A stretch of 64,000 nt of DNA, from the NCBI RefSeq assembly GCF_050003625.1, contig NC_134401.1:97938852-98002851 (forward strand), read 5' to 3'. The notes below the pieces were generated by a model, which worked only from the letters and a program-made list of their open reading frames with translations, was not told the origin of the DNA and made no database searches. This DNA comes from Haematobia irritans. Taxonomy: Eukaryota > Arthropoda > Insecta > Diptera > Muscidae. Numbering within the stretch: the stretch's first letter is position 1; each line of letters opens with the position of its first letter. This document shows positions 1-10,771 of the stretch, piece by piece. The position numbers and the translations under genes were made by a program.

Positions 1-1610
1 TGACAGAATTTTAATAAAAGTGTCTATAGAAATACAATTTTGACAAAATTTACTATAGAATTGAAATTTTGACAAAAGTGTCTATAAAAATAAAATTTTG
101 ACAAAATTTTCTATAGAAATAAAATTTTGACAAAATTTTCTATAGATACTTTTGTCAAAATTTTATTTCTATAGAAAATTTTATCAAAATTTTATTTCTA
201 TAGAATTTTGTCGAAATTTTATTTCTATAGAAAATTTTATCAACATTTGATTTCTATAGAAAATTTTGACAAAATTTTCTATAGAAATAAAACTTTCACA
301 AAATTTTCTACAGAAACAAAATTTTGACAGAATTTTAACAAAAGTGTCTATAGAAATACAATTTTGACAAAATTTTCTATAGATACTTTTGTCAAAATTT
401 TAATTCTATAGTAAATTTTGTCAAAAGTATCAATAGAAAATTTTATTTCTATAGAAAATTTTGTCAAAATTTTATTTCTAAAGAAAATTTTATCAAAATT
501 TTATTTCTATAGAAAATTTTGTCAAAATTTTATTTCTGTAGACAATTTTGTCATAATTTTATTGCTATAGAAAATTTTATCAACATTTTATTTCCATAGA
601 AAATTTTATCAAAATTTTATTTCTATAGAAACTTTTTTCTAAATTTTATTTCTATATAAAATGTTGTCGAAATTTCGTTTCTGTAGAAAGTTTTGTCAAA
701 ATTTTGTTTTATAGACACTTTTGTCAAAATTTTATTTCTAAAGAAAATTTTATAAAAATTTTATTTCTATAGAACATCTTGTCAAAATTTTATTGCTGTA
801 GAAAATTTTGTCAAAATTTTATTTCTGTAGAAAATGTTATCAACATTTTATTTCTATACAAAATTTTATCAAAATTTTATTGCTGTAGAAAATTTTGTCA
901 AAATTTTATTATTATAGAAAATTTTGTCAAAATTTTATTTCTATAGACACTTTTGTCAAAATTTTATTTCTATAGAAAATTTTATCAAAATTTTATTTCT
1001 ATAGAAAATTTTGTAAAAGTTTTATTGCTGTAGAAAGTTTTGTCAAAATTTTATTTTTATAGAAAGTTTTGTCAAAATTTTATTTCTATAGAAAATTTTA
1101 TCAAAATTTTATTTCTATAGAAAATTTTATCAAGATTTTATTTCTATAGAAAATTTTGTCAAAATTTTATTGCTGTAGAATGTTTTGTCAAAATTTTATT
1201 TTTATAGACAGTTTTGTCAAAATTTAATTTCTAAAGAAAACTTTATCAAAATTTTATTTCTATAGAAAATTTTGTCAAAATTTTATTGCGGTAGAAAATT
1301 TTATTTCTATAGAAAATTTTATCAACATTTTATTTCTATAGAAAATTTTGTCAAAATTTTATTTCTAAAAAAAATGTTGTCAAAATTTTATTTTTATAGA
1401 CACTTTTGTCAAAATTTTAATTCTATAGTAAATTTTGTCAATATTGTATGTTTATAGACACTTTTGTTAAAATTCTGTCAAAATTTTATTTCTAAAGAAA
1501 ATTTTATCAAATTTTATTTCTATAGAAAATGTTGTGAAAATTTTATTGCTGTAAAAAATTTTGTCAAAATTTTATTTCTATAGAAAATTTTATCAACGTT
1601 TTATTATACC
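1..1610. repeat. 29-bp tandem repeat array, mixed orientation
   Basis: Degenerate tandem copies of a 29-bp unit built from two small palindromes, TTTCTATAGAAA and CAAAATTTTG (the second usually split as AAAATTTTGACAAAATTTT). The period of 29 can be read in cleaner arrays of this window (for example 27541-27780). Orientation flips several times: roughly 1-145 and 262-387 read as TAGAAATAAAATTTTGACA, while 146-261 and 388-1610 read as the complement. Short reading frames rich in F, Y, K, N and I across this stretch are by-products of the repeat and not genes. Confidence 0.9.
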
Positions 1611-3129
1611 CTCCACCATAGGATGCGGGGTATATTAACTTTGTCATTCCGTTTGTAACACATCGAAATATTGCTCTAAGACCCCATAAAATATATATAT
1701 TCTGGGTCGTGGTGAAATTCTGAGTCGATCTGAGCATGTCCGTCCGTCCGTCCGTCTGTTGAAATCACGCTAACTTCCGAACGAAACAAGCTATCGACTT
1801 GAAACTTGGCACAAGTAGTTGTTATTGATGTAGGTCGGATGGTATTGCAAATGGGCCATATCGGTCCACTTTTACGTATAGCCCCCATATAAACGGACCC
1901 CCAAATTTGGCTTGCAGACCCTCTAAGAGCAGCAAGTTTCATCCGAGTCGGCTGAAATTTGGTACGTGGTGTTAGTATATGGTCTCTAACAACCATGCAA
2001 AATTTGGTCCACATCGGTCCATAATTATATATAGCCCCCATATAAACCGATCCCCCGATTTGGCTTTCGAAGCCTCTAAGAGAAGCAAATTTCATCCGAT
2101 CCGGCTGAAATTTGGTACATTGTGTTAGTATATGGTCTTTAATAACCATGCAAAAATTGGTCCATATCGGTCCATAATTATATATAGCTCCATATATACC
2201 GTTCGCCAGATTTGACCTCTGGAGCCTCTTGGAAGATCAAAATTCGTCTGATTCAGTTCATATTTGGTACGCGGTGTTAATATATGGCATCAAACACCCA
2301 TGCAAAAATTGGTCGAAATCGGTCCATAATTATGTATAGCCCCCATATAAACCGATTCCCAGATTTGACCTCCGGAGCCCCTTGGAAGAGCAAACTTCAT
2401 CGGATTCGGTTGAAATTTGGTACGTGATGTTGTATATGGTATCCAACAATCATGCAAGAATTGGTTCATATCAGTCCATAATTATATATAGCCCCCATAT
2501 AAACCGATCCCCAGATTTCACCTCCGGTGCCTTGTGGAGAAGCAAAATTCATCCGATCTGGTTGAAATTTGGTACGTGGTGGTAGTATATATATTTAACA
2601 ACCATGCCGAAAGTGGTTCATATCAGTCCATAATCATATATAGCCCCCATATAAACCGATCCCGAGATTTGGTTTTGGAGCCTCTTGGGGGAGTAAATTT
2701 CCTCCGAGTCAGTTGAAATTTGGTACATTGTGCTAGTATATGTCCTAAGAGGTCTATATGCATAACTAGGTCCATATCGGTCTATAGTTATATATAGCCC
2801 TCAGATAAATCGATCCCCAATCACACAAAAATTGGTCCATATCAAGTTCATAATTGTATATAGCCCCCATATAAGCGACCCCCATATTTCAATTCTGTCT
2901 CCCTACGTACCGTGCAAAAGTCCATATCGATTCGTAGTTATTTGTAGACTTACATACCTTTTTGTCTAATATATACCACGTGTGGACTGACTCACAATTT
3001 AGAAAACGATTTAAGATACCACAACCCAAGTAATTCGATTGTGGATGACAGTCTTTCGTAGAAGTTTTTACGCAATCCATGGTGGAGGGTACATAAGATT
3101 CGGCCTGGCCGAACTTACGGCCGTTTATA
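1611..3129 (+). mobile_element. DINE/Helentron-like element with ~152-bp internal repeats (5' to 3', full)
   Basis: It starts with TATACCCTCCACCATAGG and a conserved core (TTTGTCATTCCGTTTGTAAC, about 1640-1675), followed by a GTCY tract (GTCCGTCCGTCCGTCTG near 1738-1758). Next come about five tandem copies of a ~152-bp unit; CATGCAA lies at 1994, 2148, 2299 and 2451. The 3' part carries CCATGGTGGAGGGTAC, complementary to the 5' end, and a GC-rich palindrome (TTCGGCCTGGCCGAA, about 3100-3115). Tract, core and subterminal inverted repeats match what is known of dipteran mini-me/DINE-1 elements, and the ~150-bp repeats recall DINE-TR1; this assignment is inference. A mariner element interrupts the last bases; the 3' end TACTTG resumes at 4062. 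There is no gene in it. Confidence 0.75.
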
Positions 3130-4061
3130 AAGGGTGATTTGTTAAGAGCTTGATAACTTTAAAAAAAAAAAAACGCATAAAATTTGCAAAATCTCATCGG
3201 TTCTTTATTTGAAACGTTAGATTGGTCCATGACATTTACTTTTTGAAGATAATTTCATTTAAATGTTGACCGCGGCTGCGTCTTAGGTGGTCCATTCGGA
3301 AAGTCCAATTTTGGGCAACTTTTTCGAGCATTTCGGCCGGAATAGCCCGAATTTCTTCGGAAATGTTGTCTTCCAAAGCTGGAATAGTTGCTGGCTTATT
3401 TCTGTAGACTTTAGACTTGACGTAGCCCCACAAAAAATAGTCTAAAGGCGTCAAATCGCATGATCTTGGTGGCCAACTTACCGGTCCATTTCTTGAGATG
3501 AATTGTTCTCCGAAGTTTTCCCTCAAAATGGCCATAGAATCGCGAGCTGTGTGGCATGTAGCGCCATCTTGTTGAAACCACATGTCAACCAAGTTTAGTT
3601 CTTCCATTTTTGGCAACAAAAAGTTTGTTAGCATCGAACGATAGCGATCGCCATTCACCGTAACGTTGCGTCCAACAGCATCTTTGAAAAAATACGGTCC
3701 AATGATTCCACCAGCGTACAAACCACACCAAACAGTGCATTTTTCGGGATGCATGGGCAGTTCTTGAACGGCTTCTGGTTGCTCTTCACTCCAAATGCGG
3801 CAATTTTGCTTATTTACGTAGCCATTCAACCAGAAATGAGCCTCATCGCTGAACAAAATTTGTCGATAAAAAAGCGGATTTTCTGCCAACTTTTCTAGGG
3901 CCCATTCACTGAAAATTCGACGTTGTGGCAGATCGTAAGTCTATTCATGATGAAATGTCAAAGCATACTGAGCATCTTTCTCTTTGACACCATGTCTGAA
4001 ATCCCACGTGATCTGTCAAATACTAATGCATGAAAATCCTAACCTCAAAAGAATCACCCTT
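3130..4061 (-). mobile_element. Tc1/mariner element, DD41D (rosa-like), defective
   Basis: A 932-bp element with terminal inverted repeats starting AAGGGTGATT at both ends and the TA target duplicated at 3128-3129 and 4062-4063. It encodes a decayed transposase on the minus strand. It is inserted inside the 3' terminal sequence of the DINE-like element that begins at 1611; removing it rejoins the DINE end as ...GTTTATACTTG. Confidence 0.9.
3236..3997 (-). pseudogene. DD41D mariner transposase, N-terminally deleted
   Basis: An open stretch of 217 residues (3236-3889) continues upstream in the same frame to an in-frame TAG near 3940 and for about 16 more recognisable residues beyond it. Catalytic motifs are visible: first Asp in FSDEAHFWLNG, second in WFQQDGATCHTA, third in DLTPLDYFLWG. 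Counting between the last two gives 41 residues, the DD41D spacing of rosa-type mariner transposases. The N-terminal helix-turn-helix half is missing: the element is only 932 bp and no DNA-binding region is seen before its left-hand terminal repeat. It can be expected to be inactive. Confidence 0.88.
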
Positions 4062-4063
4062 TA

Positions 4064-4404
4064 CTTGTTTCTATAGAAATTTTATTTCTATAATGTGCAA
4101 CAGGGCCATCTATTGTATTTCGGTTACAATGTAATTGCAACATCTTGTTATACACATCTTTGATGCCTAAGTTTGTTGGAGGTTGGCAATTCACTAGACA
4201 CCCTCTCATTTAGCATAGTCATGAACCATGTTATAATTGAGTTACTAACCACCACTAGATGGCCAGAAATACCTATTTCTAGTAGAAGCCAGAGAATGAA
4301 GCCGACCCATAATTGTCGGTGGAGGCTTACACTAATTTTTTTATCTATTCGGTAGAAGTCAATTATGGTGTGGATCGGTCCACGTTTGGGTATAGACACC
4401 ATAT
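4064..4404. other. Short repeat remnants, no gene
   Basis: The first bases after the mariner element complete the DINE-like 3' end (TACTTG) and then return to a short run of the 29-bp repeat. The rest is unique-looking sequence followed by a scrap resembling the DINE-like family (GGATCGGTCCACGTTTGGG near 4373). No coding signal is seen. Confidence 0.5.
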
Positions 4405-4999
4405 TGTTACGTTTTTATATTTAGGCGTTTTTAATTACCCGACAATTAAAACACAGTTCTTCTAAATAACGACAATCTACAATTTATTTACTGACTTCAC
4501 ACTTTACAATTCGTTCACACTGAAGTTATTCGTTTGACGCTTTAATTAAGACTGACTCGTTAGCAGCATGCGAGCGCTTTTATATATGACGGTGTGGCAA
4601 TACGAGAACATTCTGGTAGCACTACAATATTCTGGCAACGCCAGAACATTCTTAGACAATGCTAGAAGGATCTACGACCATTAAGATGTTCATCTGGTGG
4701 ATGCCAAACACATACACACTCCATAGATATATGCTCGCATTACTACAACAACAATGACAATAGACAATGAAATGAGAATGCAGAATAACAAAGCAAAGGG
4801 GTTGCTATTCTATGAGAGAGTAAGAACTAACATTTCGGTAAGCAAACAAAAGAACATAAAAGAAATTCAGGAAAATACTAGAAAATGAATAGATGATTCC
4901 AACAAGTGATAGCGAAATTTTATCGTTACAATTTGAAATTTTAAATTAACGGAAACTAATTTAAATAAACTTATATCTATAATTATCAAATTCGTAACA
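4405..4999 (-). repeat. 3' LTR of the gypsy element
   Basis: 595 bp, one base shorter than its partner (a missing A near 4713). Two substitutions are seen, near 4695 and 4803. It is preceded on the minus strand by the polypurine tract. Confidence 0.95.
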
Positions 5000-5013
5000 C
5001 TGCCTCCCGCTTA
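5000..5013 (-). promoter_or_regulatory. Polypurine tract of the gypsy element
   Basis: The minus strand reads AAGCGGGAGGCAG directly before the TGTTAC end of the 3' LTR, the expected place for plus-strand priming. It is purine-rich but interrupted by two C residues. Confidence 0.7.
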
Positions 5014-8000
5014 AGCCTGTTCGTCCCGAACAGGCACAGAACCTGTTCCGTAAGGAGCCAATCGTTCCAGATGTACAACTTTCATCTTTGATCTAGGGCT
5101 GTCGTCCTTCTGAATCCGGTATACAACATCATTGATCTTCTTGATGACTTTGTATGGGCCTTCCCACTGTGTTTGCAGTTTAGGACACAATCCTTTCTTT
5201 CGTTGCGGGTTAAATAGCAGAACCAATTCTTCTTCTTGGAAGCCCTCTGTATTTACAGCACGATCGTATCTCGCCTTCATTCTGTTGCTGACCATTTTTA
5301 TTTTGTTGCGCACTGATTCGTGAACTTCACCGAAAGTGTTTGGGATGTCGTTTCTGTTTTCTTCCATGGCGAGCTCATTAGGTTTAGCGCCGAATATCAG
5401 ATCGCCAGGCAACTTCAACTCAGTTCCGAATAGAACATTGGCCGGTGTTCGAGAGGTGGAATCATGAATGGCAGATCTATACGACAGCAAAAACTTTGGT
5501 ATATGCTCGTCCCAGTCCCTCTGGCCGTTGTCCACTACTTTTCGAAGATGTTCCTCCAGAGTGCGATTAAACCTTTCTACCATGCCATCGGATTGTGGAT
5601 GTAATGGCGTAGTCCTCGTTTTCTTGATACCAAGGGATTCACACATCTCTTTGAATATGGCCGATTCAAAATTTCTTCCCTGGTCTGAGTGAATTTCGGA
5701 CGGCACACCGTAGCGACATATCCAGTTTTTGTTGACCACATCCACAATCGTTTTTGCCTCTTGGTTTGGAATTGCATACACCTCCGGCCATTTGCTGAAG
5801 TAATCCATGACCACAAGGACATAACGGTTTCCAGAATCACTTACTGGGAAAGGACCTGCCACGTCCATTGCTATTCTTTCAAACGGGGCTCCTGGTCTAT
5901 ATTCTTGCATAGGACCTCGACTTTTCCTTGTTGGACCTTTCGCCTTCATGCACTTCTCGCAATTGGCTACCCATTCAGCAATTGATTTCTGGCATCCAAC
6001 CCAGTAGAATCGTTGCTTCACTTTCTCGGCTGTTTTGGTTATTCCCAGATGACCTCCACTGGGACCATTATGGAACTCCGCCAAAACGTCTCTTATTTTG
6101 GAATCCGGTACGATGATCAAATTTCGGCTGCTCTTGCCATCTTCGCTTTCCCATTTACGTTGCAGGGATCCATTGACTAGAACTAAACTATCCCATTGAG
6201 CCCAGTATGATTTCATAAGTGGGCTTTCGGCTGCGATGTTTTTCTTACTGGGTTTCTTATCTTCTTCTTTCGCCGAAATAATTTTGCTCAAAATGAGATC
6301 TTTACGCTGTTCTGCTGGCCAGTCCACTCCAGATTCGACGTGCAACAGCCTGATATCCACGATTTCTTCCTTATGTTCAGCTTTCGAGCAGTGTTTGCAC
6401 TCGACATTACAAGGTCGACGTGACAAGGCGTCCGCGTTGCCACCTTTTCTATATTCGATGCTGAAATCATAGCTTTGGAGTCTTTCTATCCAACGTGCCA
6501 GCTGAGCTTCCGGATTCTTGAATTGAAGCAACCATCGTAGAGCTGAATGGTCAGTTCTTAGCAAGAAATTCTGTCCATACAAGTATTTGTGGTAATGCTT
6601 CACGCTTTCTATGACAGCAAGCAGCTCTCTTCTTGTTACGCAATAGTTCTTCTCGGGCTTGGATAACGTTCGGCTAAAATATCCGATGACCTTTTCTTTA
6701 CCTTCAATCTGTTGAGATAGTACACCACCAATTCCGTACGCACTAGCATCTGTATCCAAAACAAATTTTTCGCCAGGAATTGGATACGCCAGAACAGGAG
6801 TTGAACATAAAAGTTCTTTTAGATGATGAAATGACTGTTCCTGTTCTTCACTCCACTGGAACTTCGTACCTTTTTGCGTTAATTTATGGAGGCTTGCGGC
6901 GATGCTGGCGAAGTTTGGTACGAAACGCCTGTAGTATGTGCATAAACCAAGGAAGCTGCGCAACTCGTGGAGATTCCGTGGACGTGGCCAATCTTTTACT
7001 GCTTGAATTTTGTCTTCATCGGTGGATATGCCCTCTGCAGTCACATGATGACCCAAGTATTTAACTTCCCGCTGGAAAAGGGAGCATTTCTTTGCGTTAA
7101 GGCGTAGACCAGCGGCTGACAATTGCTGGATAACGTCTTTCAAGTTCTTAAGGTGCTCGTCAAATGTTTTGCCCATCACTATGATGTCGTCCAAGTATAT
7201 CAAGCACGACTACCAGTGCAACCCCTTCAGTACCCGCTCCATCAATCTTTCGAAGGTAGCCGGAGCGTTGCAGAGCCCGAACGGCATTACATTGAATTGC
7301 CAGAGACCGCCATTAACGCCAAAAGCCGTCTTTTCCTTGTCTTTCTCGGCGATCTCTACTTGCCAATATCCACTCTGCAAATCAAGCGTAGAAAACCATG
7401 TTGTTCCGGCTAGTGTGTCCAACGTGTCATCAAAGCGTGGAAGCGGATAACTGTCCTTTTTGGTGACATCATTCAGTTTTCTGTAGTCCACGCAGAATCG
7501 GGTACTTCCATCTTTCTTTTTGACCAGCACAACTGGGGAACACCAAGGACTTGATGATGGCTCGATCACTCCACTCTCCGCCATTTCCTTTATGAGCTTT
7601 TGAACTTCGTCTCTTTTTGCCAGGGGAACACTTCGTGGTGCCTGTTTTATGGGCCTTTCTTCTGCGGTTTTAATTTCATGTTTCACTACAGATGTTCTTC
7701 CTTGATTTCCCTTTTCAGAAGCAAAAGCAGAGGCGTTTTTCCACAACAATTGCTTGGCTTTATTTCTCTCTGACGGCGATAGATGACGTGTCCAAGCCTC
7801 GAAATACCCTTCTAGATGTTTTCTCACTGCTCCATGTGTCTTTGATGAGGTGCCTTCCAAATTGACTATTGCCTCGGCTGGTGTACATTTTCCAATATCA
7901 GAAAATTTTACGATTTGCTCATGATTGTCAGACAAGTTCAAGACACGAACTGGTATTAGTCTCTCTTCGTTCGTTGTTACCAGGGCACTTGCTATCAAGA

Positions 8001-8592
8001 TGTTGTTGCTTTTGTTTTCTGCTGGTTCAACAACCCACAATTGGCCGACTTCACAATCTCCATTCATAGAAACCCATATAATTGCTTCGGCATTCGGTGG
8101 TATAGACTCCGACTGGCTCGTTGTCAAACGTCTGACAGGTGTATTCCCGTCGTATCCCACGTTTACCGTTATTTCGGCATCGCACCATGTCATTACACGA
8201 CGCTTCATATCCAAATTGAGACCAAAAGCAATCATGAAATCCGCTCCAATTATAACTTCGTCTACTATATCTGCCACAATGAAATCATAAGTAACGGATT
8301 TGTTAGCAATAGTTAATTTTACGGTGACCTTTCCATATACGGTTGCGGGTTCCCCTGTAGCCGTGCGTAGCTTGACTCCAATCAGTGGTGTAACTTTTCC
8401 TTTTACTAAATCAGATCTAATGATAGACTTTGATGCACCAGTATCCAACGTCAAAGTACGCTTGTCGCCATTAATAACACCCGCAATAGTTAAATTGTTA
8501 TTTTTCTGTTGAACTATTGCTATGGAGATGGTGGGGCCATCGACTGTGGGAGCCAGCTCTTGCCCCGCTGAACTAGCTCGATTTAGTTTAAA
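5011..8592 (-). pseudogene. Pol polyprotein of the gypsy element, one in-frame stop in reverse transcriptase
   Basis: The frame runs from the frameshift site to a stop at 5011. It is interrupted only by TAG at 7210-7212, which falls six codons before the catalytic YLDD of reverse transcriptase. Domains in order: aspartic protease (LDTGAS, about 8450), reverse transcriptase (FCVDYRKLN, then YLDDIIV), RNase H (LDTDASAYGIGG), integrase zinc domain (H..H..C..C, with CEKC), integrase core (MDVAGPFP, HSDQG, and the Glu of the DDE triad after PQSDGMVERFN), and a C-terminal GPY/F-like segment (WEGPYKVI). Pol would copy element RNA and insert the DNA. This copy cannot make full-length pol unless the stop is read through. 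Confidence 0.93.
8533..8592 (-). promoter_or_regulatory. Predicted -1 ribosomal frameshift signal (slippery site plus pseudoknot)
   Basis: The last two gag codons and the preceding base form TTTAAAC (8586-8592) in register X XXY YYZ, immediately followed by the gag stop. Pol is open in the -1 frame from here. After a 6-base spacer, GAGC (8576-8579) and CAGC (8567-8570) can pair with GCTGGCTC (8550-8557), leaving a five-base bulge. The loop contains GGGGC (8562-8566), which is complementary to GCCCC (8533-8537), giving a possible H-type pseudoknot. Slippery site and frame are seen; the fold is inferred by hand. Confidence 0.8.
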
Positions 8593-9962
8593 GGTGACTC
8601 ACTTGACTGTGGGGTCACCTTCTTATGGCTATTGTTTAATGGAGATGGTGATGTGGACCTTGACCGTTTGCGTCGTGCTTTGCATTCTCGAGCTAGATGT
8701 CCCGGCTTATCACAGTTATAGCATTTGATCCGGGATTTATTTGCCTCTTGCTTCATTTCTTGCATTGCCTGCTTAACGGCTTCTTTCACTGAATCAATCA
8801 CGGAATTTGATTCGTCATTCTCGGTCTCCACCTTACGTACTTTGTGAATTTGAGGACGTGCTAGTACCCTCGCTGTCTCTTGTGTAAGGGCAAATGTTAC
8901 AGTTTCCACAAATGTAGCTTTTTGTGACGCATATGTTGCACATTTTATGTCTGGGTCTCGAATGCCATTCACAAAGGTCTCAATTTTGATGCGGTCCACA
9001 AGTGGGTGACTCTCTCCTGGGTATGCCAACAGCACCAACCGCTCAACTTCTGTTGCAAAATCTTGTAGAGTCTCATTTGATTTCTGGACCCTTCCTCTTA
9101 ATTCCATTCTGAAGATGTCTTGCTTATGTTCTCCACCGTACTTGCGTTGTAGCGCAGCTATTACTTCCTTATAGTTATTTCTGGAAGAAGTTGGGATACT
9201 TTGTATTACATCGGCAGCATTACCCTTCAATGCCAACAGAAGTTCAATTGCTCTGTCGTTGTCATTCCACATATTTCTGGATGCCACCGTCTCAAATTGG
9301 AATTTGAAAACATCAAATGAAGATGAACCATCAAAAACAGGAGTTTTGATTTTTGGGCCCTCGATTACGCGCACTGGACCACCTTTCATTTCTAGTTCTG
9401 ACATTTTTTTCTCAAAGTGTAGAAATTTTTCATCGTGAACCACAAATTTCTTATCCAATTCCACACTTTGACTTTCAATGTGGTCTACGCGTTTCTCCAT
9501 ACCTTCCGAAAGTTGTTGTAACTTTTCATTAAGAATTCTAGAATTTTCGTCAAATTTCTCCACCAAAAGAAGAGAATTTTCTTCCATCATTTTTCTAGAA
9601 TTTTCTTGCATTTTTAGAGCGTTTTCTTCCAGCAATTTTCTAGAATTTTCTTCCATTTTTAGAGAATTTGCTTCCAGTTTTCTAGAATTCTCTTCCATCA
9701 TTTTGCTCAAAACATTGAGCATTGAGGTGTAATCCACAACACTTGAAGCCACAGATGGATTTTCTACACTGCTGGTATTGACGAGTATTGATTCGTCAAT
9801 GTCCTCCTTATAATCAAACTCATGCGTCGCAATGTCCATATTACGCCGTTCAAACTCTTCCAGTAGACGCTTTTGAAGCTGGGCCTTATTGCCTGTTGTC
9901 GGCAGCTCCAGTTTGCTCAATTCCTTTTTTAAGTCTTCCACACGAAGCTCATTAAACTTCAT
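8583..9962 (-). CDS. Gag protein of the gypsy element, with N-terminal SAP-like motif
   Basis: 459 residues beginning at ATG 9962, just after the primer-binding site. Residues about 5-37 (LRVEDLKKELSKLELP onward) look like a SAP DNA/RNA-binding motif. Residues about 80-200 are a long coiled coil with an internal repeat of the type MEENSRKL. A capsid-like region follows, then one CCHC zinc knuckle (CYNCDKPGHLAREC, about 414-427) and a basic tail. It would package element RNA in cytoplasmic particles. The stop codon TAA (8583-8585) sits directly after a slippery heptamer, so a fraction of ribosomes should shift to pol. The frame is fully open. Confidence 0.93.
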   Translation of the reverse strand: MKFNELRVEDLKKELSKLELPTTGNKAQLQKRLLEEFERRNMDIATHEFDYKEDIDESILVNTSSVENPSVASSVVDYTSMLNVLSKMMEENSRKLEANSLKMEENSRKLLEENALKMQENSRKMMEENSLLLVEKFDENSRILNEKLQQLSEGMEKRVDHIESQSVELDKKFVVHDEKFLHFEKKMSELEMKGGPVRVIEGPKIKTPVFDGSSSFDVFKFQFETVASRNMWNDNDRAIELLLALKGNAADVIQSIPTSSRNNYKEVIAALQRKYGGEHKQDIFRMELRGRVQKSNETLQDFATEVERLVLLAYPGESHPLVDRIKIETFVNGIRDPDIKCATYASQKATFVETVTFALTQETARVLARPQIHKVRKVETENDESNSVIDSVKEAVKQAMQEMKQEANKSRIKCYNCDKPGHLARECKARRKRSRSTSPSPLNNSHKKVTPQSSESPLN

Positions 9963-9984
9963 TGAAGATTTTTTTTCGTTATTT

Positions 9985-9998
9985 CACTTCCGACACCA
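9985..9998 (-). promoter_or_regulatory. tRNA primer-binding site of the gypsy element
   Basis: On the minus strand TGGTGTCGGAAGTG lies two bases after the end of the 5' LTR. It starts with TGG, complement of the tRNA CCA tail, and resembles sites complementary to a leucine-type tRNA 3' end. The tRNA identity is inferred from memory of such sites, not computed. Confidence 0.8.
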
Positions 9999-10000
9999 AT

Positions 10001-10596
10001 TGTTACGTTTTTATATTTAGGCGTTTTTAATTACCCGACAATTAAAACACAGTTCTTCTAAATAACGACAATCTACAATTTATTTACTGACTTCACACTT
10101 TACAATTCGTTCACACTGAAGTTATTCGTTTGACGCTTTAATTAAGACTGACTCGTTAGCAGCATGCGAGCGCTTTTATATATGACGGTGTGGCAATACG
10201 AGAACATTCTGGTAGCACTACAATATTCTGGCAACGCCAGAACATTCTTAGACAATGCTAGAAGGATCTACGACCATTAAGATGTTCATCTGGTGGCTGC
10301 CAAACACATACACACTCACATAGATATATGCTCGCATTACTACAACAACAATGACAATAGACAATGAAATGAGAATGCAGAATAACAAAGCAAAGGGGTT
10401 GTTATTCTATGAGAGAGTAAGAACTAACATTTCGGTAAGCAAACAAAAGAACATAAAAGAAATTCAGGAAAATACTAGAAAATGAATAGATGATTCCAAC
10501 AAGTGATAGCGAAATTTTATCGTTACAATTTGAAATTTTAAATTAACGGAAACTAATTTAAATAAACTTATATCTATAATTATCAAATTCGTAACA
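10001..10596 (-). repeat. 5' LTR of the gypsy element
   Basis: This LTR is 5' in the element's own direction. It holds a TATA-like promoter on the minus strand (TATATAAAAGCGCTCG, complement of about 10167-10182). The ends are TGTTAC and GTAACA. It is nearly identical to the copy at 4405-4999. Confidence 0.95.
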
Positions 10597-10600
10597 ATAT

Positions 10601-10771
10601 GTTAAGTCTTCCGATGTTTGCTTGTCAGAGTATCTGTTATCAAATCCATCTGAAATCTCCATTCACTACCATTTGGCAATCAGAGTCAGGTAATGAGCCA
10701 TTTTCAGATTGATTTCCCTTCGTCGCTCATGTCAAAACAAAACTTGTGAACTTTTTAAGTAAAAATTTATT
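10601..10771. other. Non-repetitive flank, no gene seen
   Basis: Sequence between the gypsy 3' flank and the putative exon at 10772. No recognised repeat or reading frame. Confidence 0.4.

Larger units (their letters stand above)
4405..10596 (-). mobile_element. Ty3/gypsy LTR retrotransposon, nearly intact
   Basis: A 6.2-kb element transcribed on the minus strand, bounded by two LTRs (4405-4999 and 10001-10596) beginning TGTTAC and ending GTAACA. It is flanked by a 4-bp duplication ATAT (4401-4404 and 10597-10600). By eye the LTRs differ by two substitutions and one single-base indel in about 596 bp, so insertion was recent. Order from its 5' end: LTR, primer-binding site, gag, pol (protease, reverse transcriptase, RNase H, integrase), polypurine tract, LTR. 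No env gene is present. One stop codon in pol makes this copy defective. Confidence 0.96.

Noticed and set aside
5132..8728. Plus-strand frames across the gypsy element
   Set aside because: Antisense shadows of gag and pol.
10001..10596. Solo LTR
   Set aside because: It pairs with 4405-4999 and both are part of one element with matching ATAT flanks.
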